From Poronia punctata (taxonomy: Eukaryota > Ascomycota > Sordariomycetes > Xylariales > Xylariaceae): a DNA stretch of 26,589 nucleotides. The position numbers were made by a program, and so were the translations under genes. The stretch covers positions 19,677-46,265 of the forward strand of contig MU401713.1 in NCBI GenBank assembly GCA_022579005.1. The letters run 5' to 3'. Shown here piece after piece: positions 11,296-20,764 of the stretch. The notes beneath the pieces were generated by a model. The model did not search any database and was not told the DNA's origin. It worked only from the letters and a program-made list of their open reading frames with translations. The first letter of the stretch is position 1; each line of letters opens with the position of its first letter.

Positions 11296-11299
11296 CAGA

Positions 11300-12754
11300 A
11301 TGTCGTTCAATCCTCGAATGTCGATAATACCGCCGTCCCAATCGCAATCGCGGTCGCGCAAGAAGGAAGAGGAGGCCGATGCATTCATGAGACTACCGGA
11401 CAAGGAGATCGTCGGATGTATAACAGACATCGGCATCAACTTCACGGTAGCAGATCTGCAGAAGCCCAATCCACTGCAGGTGCAGATGATATTCGAGTGG
11501 TTCGCCGAGCTACTCCTCAATGCGACTCGCGAGACGGTCGAGCCGGCTATGCACGCCGCCGCCGAGGACATATGCGGCGAGTTTATCGACATTGTACCCC
11601 CGGATACGCGCAATCTTCTGGGATTTTACAAGTCTCTCCACGGACTTTTAATCGAATGCGGCGTTACCGATTTCAGTTTCAACGACTTGTACAAGCCGAC
11701 CCACCCCCGCCTCGTCAAGATCTTCAGCTACCTGATCAACTTTGTACGCTTCCGCGAGTCCCAGACAAACGTCATCGACACGCACTTCAACAAGGCAGAA
11801 CAGACCAAGGCGCGCATAGAGGAGCTGTACGGAGAGAATCAGGATGCGGAAGTCCGCCTCGACGAGATGCGACGGAAGCGCAAAGCTATGGAGGCGGACG
11901 TCCGCGAAAAAGCGCAGCGCAACGAGGAACTTAGGAGGACCCTAATGGAGCTGAAGCGGAACCAAGAAAAGGTCACGGCGCGCCTGGAAGATACGAAAGA
12001 AAGGAAGCGCAAGGTGGAGCAATCGCTGAAGCAGAAGTCGGAAGAGAAAGAGCTTCTCGTAAAAGAGTGCGATAAACTACGCTCGTATACGATGCAGAAT
12101 CCGCAGGCTCTGCAGACCAGCATAGCAGAACTGGGCAATACTCTCACTGCCGACAAGACGCACATCGATGCCCTGGACCGTCGAACGCGGGCATTACAGG
12201 CCTCGACAGATTCCTTCGGTGTTGTATCGGCAGATGTCGAGGCCTGCATCAAGTTATTGGAAGAGATCTCGGCCGAGTTGGCGAAAGAGGAAGAGGAACA
12301 TGCCCGAAATGCCAGGCAGCGCGAGGCATTGTCCGAGCGGGGAAATAATGTACGAGAAGTCGAACGTACAGTGGCCCTGTTACAGAGACAGCTGGGCAAG
12401 TGGAACGAGCGCACCGAAAAGCTTAGAGAACACAGCCGCGAAAAGGCACAGGAAGCCAAGGAAAAGATGGAGGAACTGCGGGCGTTACACAAGAAGCTCA
12501 CAGAGGAACGGGCTGCCAAGAACACCGAGATTGAAAGACGAAGAGTCCGCATTGAACAGACTGAGAAAAAGGTAAAGTATACCGTCCCGCTTGGTTGCAT
12601 AAGTAGACACGACCCAGAATATCGGCTAACACAAAGACAGATGTTGGATCTCAAGGAGAATATTGAGAACGAGGTACACACCGCCTACGACGAGTACCTA
12701 AAGCTAGAGGCCCACATCAAGCTGTATATCACAGAGATGGAACAGGCGATTTAA
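11300..12754 (+). CDS. Kinetochore protein NUF2, 461 aa after splicing
   Basis: Subunit of the Ndc80 complex, which links kinetochores to spindle microtubules in the nucleus. The N-terminal part (about residues 25-155) matches the NUF2 calponin-homology region, with family-like stretches such as [18 protein letters not shown] and [16 protein letters not shown]. The rest is a long Lys/Glu/Arg-rich coiled coil, ending [19 protein letters not shown] as is typical of fungal NUF2. The whole 11300-12754 span is open, but 12572-12640 has a GTAAAG donor, a GGCTAAC branch-like site and a CAG acceptor. Its translation, including [13 protein letters not shown], breaks the heptad pattern. I therefore call exons 11300-12571 and 12641-12754. 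The intron is 69 nt, so retention keeps the frame and gives 484 residues. Neighbour: a convergent gene begins 267 bp beyond the stop. Confidence 0.95.
   Translation: MSFNPRMSIIPPSQSQSRSRKKEEEADAFMRLPDKEIVGCITDIGINFTVADLQKPNPLQVQMIFEWFAELLLNATRETVEPAMHAAAEDICGEFIDIVPPDTRNLLGFYKSLHGLLIECGVTDFSFNDLYKPTHPRLVKIFSYLINFVRFRESQTNVIDTHFNKAEQTKARIEELYGENQDAEVRLDEMRRKRKAMEADVREKAQRNEELRRTLMELKRNQEKVTARLEDTKERKRKVEQSLKQKSEEKELLVKECDKLRSYTMQNPQALQTSIAELGNTLTADKTHIDALDRRTRALQASTDSFGVVSADVEACIKLLEEISAELAKEEEEHARNARQREALSERGNNVREVERTVALLQRQLGKWNERTEKLREHSREKAQEAKEKMEELRALHKKLTEERAAKNTEIERRRVRIEQTEKKVKYTVPLGCISRHDPEYRLTQRQMLDLKENIENEVHTAYDEYLKLEAHIKLYITEMEQAI
12572..12640 (+). other. Frame-preserving 69-nt intron of NUF2
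   Basis: Donor GTAAAG at 12572, branch-like GGCTAAC at 12624-12630 and acceptor ending CAG at 12640. It contains no in-frame stop, so open-frame callers would read through it and add 23 residues inside the C-terminal coiled coil. Removing it joins EKK to [12 protein letters not shown] and restores a continuous charged helix, as expected for the family. Confidence 0.8.
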
Positions 12755-13021
12755 AAGGCTTTGGCGAATTGTTTTACATGGTGGGTTTGCATTGTGGGTT
12801 TTACGTGGCAGTCCTAAATCCATGTCATGAGGTTTATGAGCGGGGATTAAGATACCATAATTGGCGTTGGTGGCATTGAATTGAGTATTGGGAAACGGTT
12901 CGGTAGGTTAGCTAGGTTAGGGTTTTTTTTCTCCAGCTTCCCAAGTATGGCAGCGTCGTTGAGTTCGGAATAGATTATCAATATTCAAGCTTCTCACAAA
13001 AGAGTTGCCATGCGCTTTTGC

Positions 13022-13726
13022 TCAGGCGTGGATATTGCCAGTATCCCACTGTCCCCTTTCAAAGCGAAACCAACGGCCCAAGACCCTACCAACCTCAACT
13101 GTCCGTCCAGTCCAGGCCCCTTCCTCGGAATCCAAGCCCAATCTTCGCGCACCTCCGCTCAATATGGGGACGGGCTCCCGCAGCACTCCGTCCGAGGGCG
13201 TGCTTGGGTGACAGCGGACCCGAGGCTCGATGGCGAGGGCAGGCCAAGACAAACGGGTTGCCAAATCTACTATAGCTGAGGTCGTATTACCGAGACCTTG
13301 TGCGCTCCACTCACTCGTGTCTCGATGCAGGGCGAGAAGGCCGTACAATATGACGTGTGCCTCCCCGTGCCGTGTAACTGCAGCAGAAGAATCCGTGGGC
13401 GGCGCCGCGACCCGAGAGTCGTTCGGTGAGAAGACGGAGAGGTAGGCGCGCAGGTGAGTGACGGTGGGCACGTAAACTAGGCGAATATGGCGAGATGTCG
13501 CGACCTGGTGGAGAGGCGAGGATAATAAGAGTGCGTGGGGATCATTCTCACGTGATGAATCTTCTTGTCCTGTTCCTTCGCTTGCGCGTACTTCCTGGAC
13601 TAGCGAGTTGAGGAACTCGGTTCGTGATGAACATATAATTAATGTCGTGGGATATGCGTGATAGTTTAAGACGTACGTTAAAAGCTCGGATGGTAATGCC
13701 GGAGACAAGAAGATGGGGACTGTCAT
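13022..13726 (-). CDS. Unknown 234-aa protein
   Basis: An open frame of 234 codons starts at ATG 13724-13726 (MTVPIFLSPALPSEL) and ends at 13022, convergent with NUF2. I do not recognise the family. Hydrophobic strand-like segments alternate with helices: TTLIICSSR (about residues 27-35), HIRLVYVPTVTHLRAYLSVF (about 79-98) and HVILYGLLALHRDTSEWSAQ (about 124-143). This pattern suggests a compact alpha/beta domain, possibly a degenerate RecA/ATPase-like fold, as in Rad51-paralogue or Elongator-associated proteins, but no Walker A motif is visible and the idea is weak. The coding look (no low complexity, ordered hydrophobic pattern) and the divergent promoter shared with the AP-3 beta gene support a real gene. 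Small, unsuspected introns cannot be excluded. Confidence 0.7.
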   Translation of the reverse strand: MTVPIFLSPALPSELLTYVLNYHAYPTTLIICSSRTEFLNSLVQEVRASEGTGQEDSSRENDPHALLLSSPLHQVATSRHIRLVYVPTVTHLRAYLSVFSPNDSRVAAPPTDSSAAVTRHGEAHVILYGLLALHRDTSEWSAQGLGNTTSAIVDLATRLSWPALAIEPRVRCHPSTPSDGVLREPVPILSGGARRLGLDSEEGAWTGRTVEVGRVLGRWFRFERGQWDTGNIHA

Positions 13727-14359
13727 CTCTTTTTTAAAAAAAGAAAAATTTCATAAGAGGGCCGAACTGATCGGTTTACTTTTTACTTCTAATATGTCGG
13801 TTGTCCTTCCTTTAGACCATTGTTCTTACAAGCTCAAGTACTTGTAGAGGTTAGCCTGGATTATTGACGATTGGCCTGCTGGTACTCTGCGTCTTTCACT
13901 CTATTTTTCAGTTTAACTTAGACATAGTCAACCTGGCCTAGGAATTATCTAACCATACTCATACTCTAACTTTCTATAGAGACATGCACATAAAAAGTAA
14001 ATACTATCTAACCTTAGCCTGTCGATGTTCCTGCCATAACTGTGTCAGTGAGAGACTGCCCCCGGAGCCCGAGCCTGCTTTACGGTCGTACTCATAGTTG
14101 GTGGAGAGTGCAGTGCCGGTGGTGGGCTGACCCTGCAGGGACAGGCGGACTACTCGTAGGCCGGTCAAGAGCCGCCAAAAACAGCCCCGCCAATCGCCAG
14201 ACTTGATACTACCTAACCATACCGTACCTACCATTGGTCTTTACGCGACGTCACTTTTCCCCTTCAAAGTACAAGCTCGGTGCGCCGAGTACTCGTATCA
14301 ACACGAGAGTCCCACACTTTAAACCACGGGCTGGGGGTATACGGACATGCCTAAGAATC
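13727..14359. promoter_or_regulatory. Divergent intergenic promoter region (633 bp)
   Basis: Lies between the minus-strand 234-aa gene and the plus-strand AP-3 beta gene, so it should hold promoters for both. Visible elements are a CCAAT box on the minus strand (ATTGG, 14233-14237), a CRE-like GACGTCA (14247-14253) and two TACTCGTA words (14151-14158, 14290-14297). No clear TATA box is seen. Assignment of these sites to either gene is inference. Confidence 0.45.
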
Positions 14360-14376
14360 ATGGAATCCATTTCTAG
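14347..14376 (+). other. Short upstream ORF overlapping the AP-3 beta start
   Basis: ATG at 14347 opens a nine-codon frame ending at TAG 14374-14376. It overlaps the presumed AP-3 beta ATG (14360) in another frame. If the transcript starts upstream of 14347, ribosomes reading it would pass the main start, so it could dampen translation. Whether it is in the mRNA is unknown. Confidence 0.5.
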
Positions 14377-16886
14377 AATATCAGGCTTGTTGGAAAGCGG
14401 TAAGTTCAGTAGCCATGTATCGGACAACGATCTATATTCGCTGACCTGCCACCTGTAGCCCGGGAGCTCACCCTTGACGCTGCCCAAGCCGCGAGGAGCT
14501 CCCGTGTCACGACAAGATCTCTTCCCACCGCCCAGCTCAAGAAGCTCCTCGATAGCCGTAATGACCGCGAAATCCTAGACGGGCTCCGGCGAGTCATCGC
14601 AGTACGCTTCCTCGCCAGTGACGCAGCCCCGCGTTGGGCAAAGGCAACCATGTTAACCCCGATCTTTCCCACCAGATGATGTACCGCCAGCAGCGAACCT
14701 TTCCGTTTTTCTCCTCCGTCGTCAAGAACGTGGCATCGCCCAACATAGAGATCAAGAAGCTCGTTTACATCTTCTTAATACACCATGCCGAACAGGAGCA
14801 AGACTTGGCCCTGCTGTCGATTAATACGATACAAAAGTCGCTATCGGACACGAACCCCCAAGTGCGCGCCCTAGCTCTACGAACCATGTCCGGCATCCGC
14901 GTTCCCGCCATCAGTCAGATTGTATCCCTGGCCATAAGAAAGGGCGTCGGGGATATGTCACCGCACGTACGAAAGGCCGCCGCTCTTGCTATTCCCAAAT
15001 GCTACCGGTTGGAACCCAACACGCTGCCACAGTTGTTGGAGTATCTTACGACACTTCTCGGCGACAAGCAGTATTTCGTCGCTGGCGCGGCCGTCAGCGC
15101 CTTCATGGAGATTTGCCCCGAACGGATAGACCTTGTCCACAAACATTACAGGACCCTAATCAAAAAGGTTGTTGACATGGACGAATGGAGTCAGTTGGCC
15201 ACGTTGAGGCTGATGACGGTATACGCAAGAAAATGTTTCCCTCGCCGGACAAAGAATGCGAAGACGGGGGACCACACGGCCGATCTCCAACAGTTCTATG
15301 GCGAGACCGGGACAAGACAAGAGTTACAAACTGAGGGCGAGCAGGTTGTGGTTCTGGACCCCGACCTTGTCCTTCTGCTGAACGGGATCAGACCTTTGCT
15401 ACAAAGCCGAAACTCTGGGGTGGTTATCGCTGTAGCCCGCTGTTACGCAGAAATCGGTACGCCCGAGTATAGCAAGGCGGCTGTCGGGCCCCTGATTGCT
15501 TTACTACGGGGGGCCCAGGACATTGAGCAAATCGCACTCTACAACATTGTGTCTGTCTGTCTGGCACATCCAACCGCTTTTGTAAAACATGCTTCTCATT
15601 TCCTCGTGCGCGCAACCGACACTGCGCCTGTGTGGGAGCTCAAACTCGAGGTTTTGACCTTGATATTTCCTCACAGCCCGCCCCAGACGAAAAGTTTGAT
15701 TCTTAACGAGCTCGAGCATTTCTCACGGGGGTCCAATAAGGCCTTGGTCCGCGAGGCAGTCCGCGCTATTGGCCGCTGCGCACAGGCAGACCCGGCCACG
15801 GCACCACGATGTATGCGGTTACTTCTAGGGCAGATAACAAGTCTCGACGGCACCCTTGCCGCCGAGTCGCTGACCGTCATCCGCCATCTCATCCAACTAG
15901 ATCCCGACGGGCACATGGGCACGGTGGTGAGATTGGCAAAAAATCTTGATTCTGCCACCGACCCGCAAGCTCGCGCAACCATCATCTGGCTAGTGGGCGA
16001 GTTTTCTGGTATAAACGGCGAAGATAACATCGCAGCAGATGTCCTGCGGATTCTGCTCAAGGACTTTGCCAATGAGGCTGAGATCGCGAAACACCAGATT
16101 GTTCTACTTGCCGCGAAAGTCTATCTTCACCATATCAATCGAGAGGCTGAGAAGCAGACCGAATCAGAACCTGCATTAGAGTCTTTGAAGACAGGACCTG
16201 CTCCGCCAGGGTTCGCCCCCTCGAAGGACCATCCGGTGGCGAGACTCTGGGAATACGTCTTATTGCTCGTCCGTTACGATACATCGTACGACCTCCGCGA
16301 CCGCGCAAGACTATACAAAGCCGTCCTCGCTGTACCGCAACTCGCGACCCTCATGATCTTGGCGCCGAAGCCCGCTCCTCAGGCCCCGAGTCCCTCCGAG
16401 ACTCGCAAAGGATTCCTTCTGGGCTCCTCCACGCTTGTCCTGGCCGGCGGCGGCGGCATCCACGGTATTCGTGGCTATGAGCCCCTGCCAGATTGGGTCC
16501 CGGAAGGACAAGAGCCCGATCCCAAGTTACGTGGTCAGGAGACTGCTGATTACAGTGCAGAGGGACGGAGGGTCGTCCCCGCTGCCGAGATGTTGCGCGA
16601 TGTCGGGACTCGTGGTGCCAGTAATGGATCGGGTTTAGCTACTGCTACTGCTGGTGGAGCTGCTGGACTTGGGGCGATGACGCTTGATGAATTCCTTGCG
16701 GAGGATGAAGAAAACGAGGAGGAGGAGGAAGAAGAAGAAGGTGACGAGGACGAGGAGGACGAGGAAGAAACGGATGAAGAAGAAGAAGACGAAGAAGAGG
16801 AAGAGGAGGATGAAGATGAAGATGAAGCGACGGAGAGCGAGTCGGATAATGAAAAGGCGGAGCTAGAAGGATTCCTCGATTCTTGA
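14360..16886 (+). CDS. AP-3 complex beta subunit, 797 aa
   Basis: Large beta-type adaptin of the AP-3 complex, which sorts cargo from Golgi/endosomes directly to the vacuole. Exons are 14360-14399, 14459-14601 and 14676-16886; introns of 59 and 74 nt have GTAAGT and GTACGC donors, with CTGAC and GTTAAC branch-like sites. The joined N-terminus reads MESISRISGLLESARELTL, and the second junction gives LRRVIAMMYRQQ. The adaptin N-terminal helical-repeat domain runs from about residue 30 to 560, with typical stretches such as VKNVASPNIEIKKLVYIFL and NPQVRALALRTMSGIRVP. After a Gly/Ala linker, an almost pure Glu/Asp tract (about 737-784) ends in GFLDS. There is no ear/appendage domain, as is usual for fungal AP-3 beta. 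The start is preceded by an overlapping short upstream frame. Confidence 0.95.
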
Positions 16887-17264
16887 AGACTTGATGAAAT
16901 AAAATTCGCTCTAACTTACCTACCTACCTGACCTATTATATTATGCCATCCTGTCTTTGTTTACCGTAGCTCGAAGTCAGGTCTCGAGACTATCTTGTGG
17001 GTTATGGATGAATAATCAATACACAATGACTTCGGGACATAATTACATGTTACGGCGTGTATATCTGTCTACCTACTTACCTAGACCTGGAACGGATATA
17101 CGGATCAAGAACAGTAGTTACGAGAGGCAATACAAGAGAAGCAAAGGGGTATGAGGTATGGGTAAGATTATACATATAGATCAGATTGAATCACCTCACT
17201 TCGCGGAACTGCAAAAGTTTGGCTTTAAGTTTTTGATTTTCAAATTCGCTATATAGCATCACGC
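16887..17264. other. Convergent 3' intergenic region
   Basis: The 378 bp between the AP-3 beta stop and the dehydrogenase stop, where the two genes face each other. It should contain both 3' untranslated regions. TACCTACCTACCT-type simple sequence lies at 16917-16929. Nothing else is supportable. Confidence 0.6.
16898..16903 (+). terminator. AATAAA near AP-3 beta stop
   Basis: AATAAA occurs 12 bases after the stop codon, on the coding strand. It could help position cleavage and polyadenylation, although fungal signals are loose and this is close to the stop. Weak, context-based call. Confidence 0.3.
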
Positions 17265-18542
17265 TCACTCCTTACCACCGATGAAGCGATATACGACGGA
17301 GAAATCCCTGCCTTTGCAGTCCTCGACCTTCTCAGCCGCCTCGTAGACCTCACGGGCGCGAGCGCCGAGCTCGAGTTTCGCATTCGCCTCCTCGGCCGCC
17401 ACGATAGCGAGTTTGAGATCCTTCTTCATGAGACCGATGCCGAAGCCGCCAGCATAGTCGCGACCGGCAGGTGCCGTCTCGACCACGCCCTTGACGGGGT
17501 TGTTGATTTCGGAAGGCCAGCAGCGGCCTGTGCTGACGTTTATAACGTTCGCGAGTGTCTTAGGCTCGAGACCCCATCGGATGCCGAGGTTCATGGCCTC
17601 GGCCGTCGCGATATTGTTGATGGCCAATAGGTAATTGTTTGCAAGCTTTGCGCTGAGGCCTGTGCCTTGCGCGCCGCAGTGCAATACGCGTTTACCCATT
17701 CGTAACAGGATAGGTTCTATCCTAGAGACTAGCTCGTCCGGAGACCCGAGCATGAATGACAGGGTGCCGGCCGTGGCACCCACGACTCCTCCTGACATCG
17801 GCGCATCGACAAACTGTCCTTGCTTTGCGTCCGCCACCCATTTGGCAACCTCGCGTGACGAGGAGGGATCAATGGTCGAGGAGTCGATGAATATCCTGTC
17901 TTTTTGTGGGATGCCGGATTTTAATATCTCCGAGTAGACACCCTTAACATGTGACGGTTCGGGGAGTACTGTTATAACCATGTCCTTAGGCAAGTTAGTT
18001 TAATGTCTCTCGATATCTTCAACACTAGAAACAAGACTCGCGTTTGGGGTTTCTTCTCTCAGAGGATTGGCTTTATGTATAGAAAAAATCAGGTGTAAGA
18101 CCAGCAAGCTGGCCCCAACTTAGATCATAGATAGAACATACTCATCATAGAAAAGGGGAATGGGAAATGTATAAGAGGTAAACGTACAGCTTGTTTAGCA
18201 GCGTCGGCAACAGTGTCGGCTAAACTGACGGCGGCACCGCCAGTTTGCGACGTCTGCATATCCTCTGCCAACCGGTGCATCGCATCTTTGTTGATGTCGA
18301 ACAAGTGCACCGAGTCTGACGGAGAGAGCTTAGACTGTAGGTTCTTGGCCATTTGGTAGCCCTGTGTGATCACGTTAACATACGCTCTCAATGTTGTCAT
18401 GATCGGAAACTATCAAGTAATTGAAGGCACGTACCATCTGGCCAAGACCTATGAAGCCATAGCTATCAAGCCTCCGTGGCGTGGTTGAAAATGCGCGGCG
18501 TGAAGCACCGAGGGTGTTCGCTATTAGGCGATGCGGTCTCAT
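17265..18542 (-). CDS. 3-hydroxyisobutyrate dehydrogenase, 333 aa, mitochondrial
   Basis: NAD-dependent oxidation of 3-hydroxyisobutyrate to methylmalonate semialdehyde in valine breakdown. Exons on the minus strand: 18435-18542, 18188-18361 and 17265-17984; introns of 73 and 203 nt. The start chosen is ATG 18540-18542; upstream in-frame extension has no ATG. Residues 1-25 are Arg/Ser/Thr-rich (RRAFSTTPRR), typical of a mitochondrial presequence. The Rossmann motif GFIGLGQMGYQMAKNL (29-44) spans the first junction. The substrate motif DAPMSGG is at 154-160, and the catalytic-lysine segment GTGLSAKLANN at 201-211 has the Lys at 207. The second junction gives AAKQADMVITVLPEP. The acceptor there is AAG rather than CAG/TAG, and this intron is longer than most here. 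Length matches the family. Confidence 0.93.
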
Positions 18543-19100
18543 GTTGGCGGGTAAGTTCTGACGCCAATGTCTGCTCTGCTGCACTGCTTCTGCTACCTAG
18601 TTTCTAGTTGCCTCGTGGTTGAATGCATCCCTTGTGACAGGATATATACATCAAACGCCGATGGATAACAACTGAAGCCGAGCTCGAAGCCACCTCGACA
18701 GGTATGCTGACTGAACAGAGGCAATATAGTAGGTAGGGTGCAGGCCGAGACAGGGGAGGTTGGAGCTCCCTTTTGTCGCGGGGTAGGGAATGCATTATCC
18801 GAGAGTCCTGCAGCTGGACCGACCATTGCCGCCTCTAGCCCCATTGCCCAAGCCCCGGACCCCCAATAGAGAGGCGGTCACGCTCATCTTTCACAGATGA
18901 GACCCATAGTTAAGTGGTGTATGCCAGGGCGGATTCAAACCCTGTAGAATCGTGGTCTCTACATCTCTGCAGATTATAACAAGAGATTGACGTTTTGACG
19001 CAACCTCGAGGGAGAATGTGAATGGGAGAAGAAAGTGTGAGCTGGTTAGTAGTCTAGAAAATGAGGAAAATTTATACCACAATATTGGAAGCTCAATTTT

Positions 19101-19123
19101 AAGCGAAGAAATTTGCTTCGCTT
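19101..19123. repeat. Perfect 8-bp inverted repeat, 7-nt loop
   Basis: Arms aagcgaag (19101-19108) and cttcgctt (19116-19123) flank aaatttg. An RNA copy would form a stable hairpin. There is no neighbouring gene end, so its role is unknown. Confidence 0.7.
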
Positions 19124-19345
19124 GAAAGCTAGCCACAAAACAAAGCCCCATGTCCGATTATGGAGCACAAATTTCATGTTACGTCCAATCACATGTGGGA
19201 GACTATTCCTATCTAGGGTGTAGGCTAAGCTCAAAGTCGCCCAGGGTGTACGCACGTAACATTGGTAATGGCATAATTTTGTCAAGTACAAAAATTTGTT
19301 AGGTCACTGGCATCCAGATAAGGCCAGAGATGTGCGCAGCCTTAG

Positions 19346-19365
19346 TTTTTTTTTTTTTTTTTTTT
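19346..19365. repeat. T20 homopolymer
   Basis: Twenty consecutive T on the plus strand, equal to a poly-A tract on the minus strand. It could be the tail of an old minus-strand retroposon lying to its right, but I found no target-site duplication or recognisable body. A plain homopolymer is the default reading. Confidence 0.85.
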
Positions 19366-19506
19366 CTTTATAGCTAAAAAAGTTTTACAATTTCTATGTT
19401 ATAAGGTACATAGTACCTAATCTGTCTTGTTATAGTTTAGCGTGCAGAGCGCAATAGTAGAAAGTGAGAGTTAAAAAGTTGAGCTGTCTCCAGAGACGTC
19501 TGTACC

Positions 19507-19542
19507 TACACGCAGGTGTACACGCAGGTGTACACGCAGGTA
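19507..19542. repeat. Three tandem 12-bp units
   Basis: Units tacacgcaggtg (19507-19518), tacacgcaggtg (19519-19530) and tacacgcaggta (19531-19542). A small minisatellite in intergenic DNA with no evident function. Confidence 0.9.
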
Positions 19543-20764
19543 GAAGATGAAACTTATGAAATCCAAGTGAACATCTTTACCCTACATCTTCTGCCACATG
19601 TACTCATGCAAAAAGGGTCAACAAGTCGCTCACGAGTAGATACTGCCCAACAAAAACGATTATCCTAGTACCTTATACCACATCCACGGTATCACAAGGC
19701 AAAGTAGACATTTGTGTATGGGATTATGGCTGTAGATTCAATGCAAACTTTAGTTTTCATTTATTCATCCCACGGCGTGCTTGAGCCCTAACTCACCCTT
19801 TTATATCCGCCCAAAACCAAACTTGCATACAACAAATGGATCACCACCGGTTGGCCGACGGGTGTTAAATCCATACACGGCATCCATAACTCGTTTCCGG
19901 CGTACGAACTTAGATCCTTGTAATGTGAGCCTCAGTAGCTCATGAGGCGCCTAGGGATGTCCAAACGGACTACCGATAGCTCCATGGCGCAAAAACGATG
20001 ACCCCGAGTGTCACTGCGAGTTGACGTGCTCAAACTCCTAAAGAATTTGGATCCGAAGCTTACTAGTCTAGTCAAGTCCGCGCAAGGCTACCAAGCTTCG
20101 ACTTGTGCATGCACCGGAAATCAAGACCGCAGAAAATTTCCGGCCCAGAGAACGGTGAGGAAGGCAAAACAAAACAGAAAGTCTCTGGAGAATGGGCATG
20201 ACAAGGTATCGGTGGGAGGCCGTCGTCCACAACCCCCGGGGCTGAAGTAGATGAAGTTCGTGGCCGCCGATGTGCTTATAGTATGATCAAGGGAGGAATA
20301 TGACAAAGAAAAAGGAGTTGTCATCGTATTACCAGCAGCGACAGATCCGCCCAGGTTAGGCCTGACAAAGGGACTAGCTGAAGCAAAATTATATGCTCGC
20401 ACCATAAAATGGGGAGCGGTTCAAAGTCGAACGAATGATCATTATTTTATTGTAAACCACCACCCCACGCATCCAACAAAATCTCCGTAGTGTCAAAGGG
20501 GTGTATACATATGCGATCTTTTTCGTGGCGGGGGAATTTCTCGGTCAATTCAAAGCTTGGAGCTGCCTGGTCTACAGCTCCTGGGGGTATGGGTATGTGT
20601 GTATGTAGTATATGTAAGTTATGGAAAGGGTAAGAGCTGGGACTTCCGGCTCATCAAAACCACCGAGACCATCTTGATCCTATTGACGGCCTACCAAGGC
20701 TTCTGGGTGGCGGATATCAAATCCATCATCTGGAACTAGACTCTAAAGGCTCAGGCGACGATTC

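Larger units (their letters stand above)
7070..11299. other. 4.2-kb gene-free interval
   Basis: Apart from presumed promoters at both ends (the 792-aa gene on the left, NUF2 on the right), no gene is visible. Open frames are short, start at random positions and have no domain-like sequence. The interval has many TAGGTA/TACCTA words, four copies of TACGAGTA/TACTCGTA plus one just at its right (8100, 8811, 10582, 10634, 11042), GTAGATAGAG at 9105-9114 and an 8-bp-arm hairpin at 8304-8322. This looks like decayed intergenic DNA. Old, degenerate transposon remnants cannot be excluded without a repeat library. Confidence 0.5.
18543..20764. other. 2.2-kb intergenic region
   Basis: Upstream of the dehydrogenase on the left and downstream of the Bqt4-like gene on the right. 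No gene is supportable. It contains an 8-bp-arm hairpin (19101-19123), a T20 tract (19346-19365) and three 12-bp tandem units (19507-19542). Short open frames on both strands look random. The dehydrogenase promoter should lie in the first few hundred bases, but I see no clear TATA box. Confidence 0.5.

Noticed and set aside
11839..12681. 280-codon antisense open frame inside NUF2
   Set aside because: Its Ser/Arg/Cys-rich composition is the mirror of the Glu/Lys/Arg codons of the NUF2 coiled coil, and the sense strand is clearly the gene.
12905..12928. Telomere-like TTAGGG near ggttagggtttt
   Set aside because: It is a single copy, not a tandem array, and lies between two convergent genes in the interior.
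16684..16866. Lys/Arg-rich 60-codon frame on the plus strand
   Set aside because: It is a frame-shifted reading of the Glu/Asp tract of AP-3 beta.
18543..18584. N-terminal extension of the dehydrogenase frame to 18584
   Set aside because: The codon there is GTG, not ATG; the first ATG (18540-18542) already gives a good mitochondrial presequence.
18900..18990. tRNA-like B-box (ggattcaaaccc) on the minus strand
   Set aside because: No matching A-box, acceptor stem or anticodon arm could be drawn; the T-arm pairing also fails.
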